In this document: in pieces, positions 56,797-64,000 of the stretch
Position numbering within the stretch: the stretch's first letter is position 1
Layout: every line of letters starts with the position of its first letter
Assembly (NCBI GenBank): GCA_963556145.1
Contig: OY744464.1
Span: 4,092,001-4,156,000 of the forward strand
Source of the DNA: Hygrocybe punicea
Lineage: Eukaryota > Basidiomycota > Agaricomycetes > Agaricales > Hygrophoraceae
Direction: 5' to 3'
DNA length: 64,000 nucleotides
Position numbers and translations under genes: made by a program
The notes under the pieces: generated by a model
Databases searched by the model: none
Told to the model about the DNA's origin: nothing
The model's input: the letters and a program-made list of their open reading frames with translations, nothing else

Positions 56797-57591
56797 CTAC
56801 ATGTTTGGAGGGCCATACACTCTCTGGCATTGGTCCTCAAAAGCCTTGACCATCAACTTTGAAATTTGGGCAAAAAAAGCAGTCGAAATGGTTGCGTAGA
56901 GTGGATTTGCGAATGCAAACATCAGATCGAGAGTAATAAGGGTGGAGCCTTCACATTCTTCAACGAATGGCAGTCGGGATGGCTGTGAAAGAGCATGGTG
57001 TAGATTCTGATCGACAGGGTAGAAATGCCATTTCGTCGCAAGTGTTCTGAATAACGGTGTGGATGAAGATGCCACTGCCTGTTATGTAAATATTCATTAA
57101 TAAAAGTACTCGCAATGTGTCAAAACTGTATACCTCCACCGATTCGAAAGGATTACAGGTAACCTTGCTAACATAGCTTTCTTTCAGGGCAAGAAACCCC
57201 ACCGTCAACTCCGCGTCCATAACGGTTGGGATTGATGCGATTCCTTGTCGCGGTTGCTCCGACACGCCAAGTATTCGCGATCCAGTGCAAAATGGCACAA
57301 ACGATGGATAAGACGCAACATCTGCTACAATTTCGTAAAGTTGACTAGGCTTGTAACTATGCATTTGGATTACAACAGTATCTCGAAAGTCAAAGAAGAG
57401 GATGGGACATACCGTAATATCTTCTTCTCATGATAGGTTTGTATTTCTGGTGTTCCGTTGGATCCCTTGAATGGATCCGGAAGTACGAAAAGCGTTCTCC
57501 TTGAGGGTATTGCTGGAGATATGTGTTGAATAGATAGTACGGGGGGAACGTATTGAAGGCTACTGCGACAAACCAACCTCCGCAAGGTCAT
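56797..57591 (-). CDS. coq10: COQ10, coenzyme Q-binding START-domain protein
   Basis: Three exons. The start MTLRRLVCRSSLQYVPP is a basic, Ser-rich mitochondrial presequence; an ATG 12 codons upstream is less plausible. The START-like domain reads KILRYKPSQLYEIVADVASY, PSFVPFCTGSRIL, MDAELTVGFLALKESYVSKV and a C-terminal half ending FANPLYATISTAFFAQISKL and VYGPPNM. Known role: binds ubiquinone at the inner mitochondrial membrane, needed for efficient Q biosynthesis and respiration. Introns are about 55-60 nt with canonical ends. A Harbinger-like miniature element lies directly after the stop, so polyadenylation signals probably come from the element. Confidence 0.92.
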
Positions 57592-57835
57592 CTGGTGATC
57601 AAGTCCCTGTATAACAACGCAATACAATCAATTATTAGTGCCGAGGTACACCTTGAGCTTTCTTCAAGCTTCAATGTCTACAAACCCACTCAGCAATTTG
57701 GGTTATGGAAACTGCTAATGCGGTCAAGGGATTGCAGTAACACGGAAATTGCAGTAACACGGAAAGTAGTGTAGCATAATAATAAAATAACATAATGCAC
57801 GTGGAGTACGAGCTCGTCCTCCGTCCTTGCTGTGT

Positions 57836-58656
57836 TCAGCCGATAAATTCGCCATTTTCAGGGCAATCTCTGGCAATCTTCCAGATCTCGTGAGCACCTA
57901 GTTTTGGACGAGTAAGGTGGAACACATACATGACCCTCCTGCTGACATTTGTAACAGGTCTTATTCTTATTCAAACCACCGTTCGCAGTGGATTCGTTGA
58001 TTAACGTTGCAGTCGTCGCCAAGCAATCCCTGGTGAATAGACCTCGCTTAGAAGTGTCGTCAAGATTTCGACAGACAGAAAGTACCTTGCCATATGATTG
58101 GGTCCTCCGCATCGGTAACACCTTACTGGTGGTAAAGTTGATGTGTTCAAACTTCGACCTGGGGGTGGGACTCGAGAAGCAAATGTGGTCCCTGTCGCAC
58201 CACCCGGACAGGACCGAGCGAAGTGTCCAGGCCGACCGCAATTCTATTTTGGATCAGCGGTGAAAGGTACACCAAAGTCGGTTATATCTGACATAGCATT
58301 TTTGGTTCACCCCTTGTTGTACTCTCAAGCTGGGACATTCTGCCTGAATGTGACCTACGCCGCCACATGAATAACACTGCAAATGGATGTCATTTACGGG
58401 TCGACTGGTATGGTTCTGTTAGTTAAACAGGTACTACACTTACTTGTTTTGCAGCGACAGTTCGCGGAGATGGGCAAGCGGATGACTCGTGTCCAGGTTG
58501 ACGGCAGTTGTAGCAAAGTCGTTGATCGGAAGTGCAATTTTCGGCAATGTGGCCCACTCGAGACCGCAAATTTCACTTCATATCGTGATCTTAAGTAGAA
58601 AGTCACTCACGATTGCCACACTTGAAACAGCCCTTCCTAGAAAACTGATACGCCAT
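57836..58656 (-). CDS. gis2: CCHC zinc-knuckle RNA/ssDNA-binding protein (Gis2/Byr3/CNBP type)
   Basis: Six exons encode six CX2CX4HX4C knuckles: CFKCGNLGHIAENC, CYNCRQPGHESSAC, CYSCGGVGHIQAEC, CYNCGRPGHFARSC, CYRCGGPNHMARDC and CYKCQQEGHIARDC. A Gly/Thr/Pro-rich linker separates the fourth and fifth. The stop follows PENGEFIG. Every intron splits the protein inside or beside a knuckle and all have canonical ends. Yeast Gis2 and vertebrate CNBP (seven knuckles) bind single-stranded nucleic acid and translating mRNAs. The start is the first ATG (MAYQFSRKG). Head-to-tail with COQ10, 244 bp apart. Confidence 0.92.
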
Positions 58657-59811
58657 CTTGAAACCCTAACTCTTGGCTGTCATGTTCGGAATACATCGAA
58701 GAATTGTTCACATCCTGCCAATAAGAGACGATGGGACATACCTCACTCTCCCTCCACTATCTCTTCCCTCCTTCCGTATTGCAAGGACGAGAACGTTGAA
58801 TGTTCAGTGATGGTGGAAGCTCCCTGAGTCCCTCTTCCGCAAACATCGCTCGGTAATTGCCGTATGGGAAAACTTTGACCTGCCCTAAGTAAAACCTACC
58901 TCGACAAAAACTGAACTCAAGCTTCAAGTTTAAGCTCGGAGCTGGGTGTTCAGGTTAACTTACAGGTGTACTCTAGCAGCACCCTTGTGGTTTCGAAGGT
59001 GGCGACTCCTCTCCCCTCCTCCTCCCCCTCCTACTATTGAATGAATGGCAAGGAGATGGGGTTCTCGGATCAACGGTTCTTCATCCCCTATCGATAGTGG
59101 CGTCGGCTTCCATCCCCCTTCAGAGTCTGCATCGTGATTTGACGAATACAGTATCTGCTCTAGCTCTGCCTGCACTTAAAAAGGCATCAATCGGCTTTCA
59201 TCTTTGATTCAGACCCCCATCTTTCAGACCGCCGGCGGCTTGTGAGGTGATTGCTTTTGCAAGTTATTGGTATTGTCTAACCTATCTGCCAGACTCTGTG
59301 AGCCTCCCAACGTGAAGCCGACCTTCGCGCACTCGCATATCGCGCTTCTTGTACGGATGACGAGCGACTTCCCACCAGGTACGTAATATCATCGATGAGT
59401 ATTCTTATCTGATTGTGGTCACACCGCAGACGGTTGTCCTTTCTCATGAGACGCCGTTCCTCATCCTTCCAACAAGCGAACGTAACGAGCGAGCGAAGCA
59501 TGGCTCGACGTGTTGGAGGAGAGTCTTGATATTTTTCCAGACCACCTAGTTCAAATCCACGTCTTGGTCCAACATGCATCAACACCGTGCACAGAAAGGC
59601 CTTGATTGTGCAGACAAGCTCAGAGGTTAGAAAGTAATTCTTAGGGATCCAATCCATGCCAAAACATACTACATGCCCAGCCGACCTGAACGATGAATGT
59701 GAAAGCTTCAGTATCCGACTTTAATTGAGCCTTTGTATCCGACTTGAATTGTAAGACGCTCAAAATTGGCACAGCTAGGTAGCAGTAGCTAGTGTAGCAA
59801 CGTAAGTTAAC
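58657..59811. other. Unresolved intergenic stretch with splice-like signals
   Basis: On the plus strand a good acceptor (tgtctaacctatctgccag, ending about 59,293) and a canonical 51-nt intron (gtacgt...accgcag, about 59,380-59,430) suggest a small spliced transcript. The implied reading (LCEPPNVKPTFAHSHIALLV ... DGCPFS) is short and unrecognised. A minus-strand frame at 59,657-59,277 (126 residues) overlaps it. I cannot decide between a small gene, a 5' UTR or noise. Confidence 0.3.
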
Positions 59812-61139
59812 ATGGCTTCAACCAGGCTCCTTATCGACGTTCATACTCATGTATATCTCCCGCGTTATGCGTCTCTGCTGAGAACAAGGACATTAGTTCC
59901 TCGTATTCTCCCTTCAGTCACCTCCGGAGGAAATGTTGAAGAACGACTGCTGATCCTAGACAACGAGACCAGAGGACGTCCAGTAGGCTCCCAGGTAAGA
60001 CCTCCACCAGCCTGCTTTACGGAACTCCGAGTCTTCCTTGAAGAATATTAATATCTTGATAGTACTGGGACCGAGACGAAAAGCTTCGATTCATGCAAAG
60101 ACATGGCATCGATATATCCATCGTTAGGTACCTGTTTAATCCATCGGTGCGCACACAACTGGTGTTGATGGTCTGCAAGTTCCGCCAATCCATGGCTAGA
60201 CTTTCTTTCCGCTTCAGATGCACATTTGTTAGCCCTAGACCTAAACAACGATCTTGAAGAATACTGCTCCTCATCTCCAAACATATCCGGGTCCGCCCTC
60301 AAACGTCTCTATGGCTTCGGACTTCTCCCCCTTGTCCAGAATACTACTCTTTCTTCCCTCCTCGACACCGTTAAGCAGATTACTGCGTTACCTCATCTCA
60401 AGGGCATCATCATGGGTACCAGAGGCTTGGGTAAAGGTCTAGATGACGATGCACTTGATCCTCTTTGGGATGCTATTGACACGTCCGGACTGGTCGTCTT
60501 TCTCCATCCTCATTACGGTGTCGACGCGAAAGCTTGGGGTGACATGGATAACGGACACGTGCTGTCGCTGGCATTGGGTTTTCCTTTTGAAACGACGACA
60601 GTAAGCTCTGAGATATGAGTACTGCGCTCAGTGAAGCTAATCAAACGAGTTCGCATTGTCAGGCGGCGACGCGGCTGATTCTTTCAGGAGTTCTCGACCG
60701 ATTCCCGTCTCTTCGTCTCTTGCTGGCTCATGCAGGAGGCGTTCTGCCGCAATTGTCATCACGCTTGGCGTCATGCATCGACCACGACCCTGTCGTAGCC
60801 TCAAGGTTACAACACAACGCCCGATTCTACCTAGGCAAGCTGTACTTCGATGCCGTTGCATACGGTTCGGAGGAGCTTGGGTTCGTAAGCGATGTTATTG
60901 GTCGATCGCATAAGTACGATGCTAGAATACCCGTACCGGCTGTGGCAGATAGGAAACTGGGAAGTAAACGGATGTTATTTGGTACTGACCATCCCTTCTT
61001 TCCACCGCTCAGTGCGACCGAGAAGTGGAAGAGCGTTGTGGATAATCTAGAAGCAATTGAAGGAGTTGCAGGCTGGAGTCAAACTGAGCGTGATCACGTT
61101 AGGGGTGGGAACGCCCTGGCTTTATTTAATTTATCATGA
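59812..61139 (+). CDS. ACMSD-type amidohydrolase (decarboxylase)
   Basis: Four exons. Metal-site residues are visible in order: LIDVHTHVYLP (HxH), FLHPHYG (His), RLLLAHAGG (His) and MLFGTDHPFFPP (Asp), the pattern of the aminocarboxymuconate-semialdehyde decarboxylase branch of the Amidohydro_2 family. Other conserved parts are ANPWLDF, LKGIIMGTRGLGKGLDD and the C-terminal GNALALFNL. ACMSD removes CO2 from ACMS, diverting the kynurenine pathway away from quinolinate and NAD; relatives decarboxylate resorcylate or 5-carboxyuracil, so the substrate is not certain. Introns: about 59,995-60,057, 60,129-60,180 and 60,602-60,661. It converges on the quinolinate phosphoribosyltransferase gene with 26 bp between stops. 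Confidence 0.85.
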
Positions 61140-61165
61140 TAACAATATACCCCACCTCTGGGACT

Positions 61166-62321
<1,156 letters not shown>

Positions 62322-62643
62322 TTCCTCTGACAGGCGACCGTCGCAGTGGTATCAAGATGTGGTGATAATAAACGAGTTATGTACCTTGCTATTGCGATGA
62401 GTCACTCTTGAAAGTTTGAACATTTGAACACATGGAAAATAGAACGAGAAAGGTTTTTGTGGAAGAAATAGTCTAATCACGAAATTACTGAAATGGAAGA
62501 AAGGATGAAGTCCTGGGCCACAAGAGCTTGTGAAAGATTAAGACAGGTAAAAGACTTTGTCCAAAGAAACTACAATGATAACCAAGAACATGTCCGCTCT
62601 AGGTAGAAAATATCGAGGAATGACCGTGTGTTTTGAACGAAGA

Positions 62644-63336
62644 TTAAGCCAAGACGATACCGAGGAAAGCGACTACGACCAACAAGCACATAGGCACGCC
62701 CATTGCAGGAAGAGCACCGCTCGCAGAAGAACCAGTCGTCGTGGGATTGAGATCACTGGAAGACGAAGCGACGGGAGGTGCAGAAAAGGTCGTTCCGGCA
62801 GGACTAAGGGCATACTTGTCAGACACTACGCAAACAGATGAAACACCAAGGACTACTAACGATGACATGGTCGGCGTGATGTTCGGCGTGATGGACGATG
62901 TGCCGGTTGTGGAGGTGTTGATGGAGAATTGCGAAGACTGCGCGAGGATAGTGTTGAGGTCGGTGGCATCTTTGACGAGATTTACGCGGAAATGAGGGCC
63001 CTGTGGCCAACCACCACTAGGTGGATTAACGGGTGTAGTGCCATCCGTTCCATTCACTAACGCAGCAAGAATCTGGCTGTAGCCGTTGGGAAACTGGCTT
63101 TGATCCTAGAGGACGAACAAAAAAAGGTAAATTTAAGTAGGTAAAAAAGCGATGGAGTGAGAACTCGCTTGATTGACCAAGACCGCAGTGAAGTTGAGAG
63201 GGTCAGTGTCCACACGTTGCCATGAGAGCGTTTGCTGTCCAACATTGGTCCACCCCTGTGACTCATTAGGGACAGTGACCATATACGCAGAGACGGAGGC
63301 GACCAAGGCAAAAAGGACGACGGTGAGAGCGTGCAT
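62644..63336 (-). CDS. Kre9/Knh1-like secreted GPI-anchored cell-wall protein
   Basis: Signal peptide MHALTVVLFALVASVSAYM; then an Ig-like Kre9/Knh1 N-terminal domain (VTVPNESQGWTNVGQQTLSW, NFTAVLVNQDQSQFPNGYSQ, NPPSGGWPQGPHFRVNLVKD). A Ser/Thr-rich stalk with N-glycosylation sites and a hydrophobic tail (AMGVPMCLLVVVAFLGIVLA) with a small-residue omega region fit a GPI signal. The first intron (63,106-63,169) seems to use a GC donor (CAA then gcgagt). A second 57-nt segment with gttagt, a CTGAC branch and cttag (about 62,809-62,865) is in frame whether or not it is removed. Known family role: beta-1,6-glucan and wall assembly, or simply secreted wall protein. Confidence 0.82.
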
Positions 63337-63551
63337 CGTGAAAAGTGATTAAAAGAGAACTAGGGCTAAAGGTGCACAGACTCTTTTTGTGGAGAGGTCG
63401 AGAGTAAAAGGAATGTGGTGGTGGAGGAAATGGGGGAAGGTTTCCCGTAGACCCGCAACCAGGCACTTTCTCACGCAACCCGGAAACTTCCTCACCGCAA
63501 CCGGCACTGCATCGATTTCATTACCCGAAATGAAGCCATAAAAATCCAGCA

Positions 63552-64000
63552 TTAGTTGCGATTTTGCTCCAGCATGGCCTCAGCGTCCATCCAGAGATCC
63601 CATTGACTCCATACACCAACGACTGCAGAGAACACTAACCAACATGAAGTTTCACTGAGAGACACGCTTCTCGGCGTGCCAACATCCTGTTGTTGTATCA
63701 GTTCCTTCAATAGAGTGAGGGCAGCGCGTGCAAGATTACGCAAAAGACTCATGTCGTCTGCAGATATAGAATCCTCGACTCGTAATAACAAGGCAAAAAT
63801 CCAGCGCATGTGAGTGTCGGTGAAAAGGGAAGAGGGACATTTAGGTGTCTGGACATGGACCTTCATCCAATGTGTGAAATACATCAAAAGGCGCATTGAC
63901 ATTCGCTAGGAACAAGTTATCACCAAAACCGAGTTGCTAGGACGTCAAGACCTACATGACTTATATGCTTCAAGAGACTTGGCGTGGGCTCCCGATACTT
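63552..64000 (-). CDS. Gemin2/SIP1-like protein, C-terminal part (runs off window)
   Basis: The last exon (63,911-63,552) encodes RMSMRLLMYFTHWMKVH, HMRWIFALLLRVEDSISADD, MSLLRNLARAALTLLKEL and a hydrophobic end with SCWLVFSAVVGVWSQWDLW. A preceding exon (REPTPSLLKHISH) is joined by an intron of about 50 nt, phase 0. The RWIFALL ... L..D.MS.LR.LAR pattern and the FGQ/SQWDLW end recall the SIP1/Gemin2 family of the SMN-type snRNP assembly complex. The assignment rests on this pattern alone; the N-terminal part is outside the window. Confidence 0.55.

Noticed and set aside
59277..59657. Minus-strand frame of 126 residues as a gene
   Set aside because: No domain, and it spans a canonical plus-strand intron signal; left as unresolved.

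Overview
The window looks like nuclear DNA of a mushroom-forming basidiomycete (Agaricomycete). The real genes are cut by many introns of about 50 nt with CTAAC/CTGAC-type branch sites. The mobile DNA is typical of that group: a Plavaka-type transposase, copia and gag-type LTR elements, and hAT-like and mariner-like miniature elements. I cannot name the species.

Layout. Positions 1 to about 47,660 are an almost gene-free block of nested transposons; 48,203 to the end is a compact run of conserved housekeeping genes. In the repeat block a minus-strand copia element (182-11,415) sits in a 34-bp minisatellite and is itself split by a non-autonomous LTR element (1,807-7,782) that carries a spliced antisense gene for a Zn2Cys6-type protein. 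Next come nested hAT-like elements with 8-bp target duplications (11,545-15,110 containing 11,985-13,683 containing 12,393-12,710). Then follow a 6.4-kb almost perfect palindrome with its own 8-bp duplication (16,680-23,050) and a second, older palindrome (about 23,181-27,567). After the opposite minisatellite arm (27,660-29,200) come another hAT-like element and a second LTR nest (32,087-36,790), three levels deep. The block ends with a 359-bp miniature element, a second copy of the unit that received the palindrome (38,750-41,470), a decayed Plavaka transposase (41,438-44,647), a TRIM and two mariner-like miniature elements.

The most unusual signal is shared architecture among elements with different terminal repeats. 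Several hAT-like non-autonomous elements carry the same small spliced module: a short exon, an intron with a near-identical 3' half, then a triplet-repeat exon. They also carry a recurring palindrome of about 52 bp (CCTCGCGAA ... GTATCAATTGATAC ... TTCGCGAGG). The palindromic elements carry a comparable two-exon unit in each arm. Three in-window empty sites support the element boundaries.

Gene block, in order: MFS transporter (+), GH2 beta-mannosidase (+), Rheb GTPase (-), COQ10 (-), six-knuckle CCHC protein (-), an unresolved stretch, ACMSD-type amidohydrolase (+), quinolinate phosphoribosyltransferase (-), Kre9/Knh1-like GPI protein (-) and the C-terminal part of a Gemin2-like protein (-). 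The amidohydrolase and the quinolinate enzyme are convergent with 26 bp between stops and act at opposite branches of the same kynurenine intermediate. Miniature transposons lie within about 15 bp of two coding regions: the beta-mannosidase start and the COQ10 stop.
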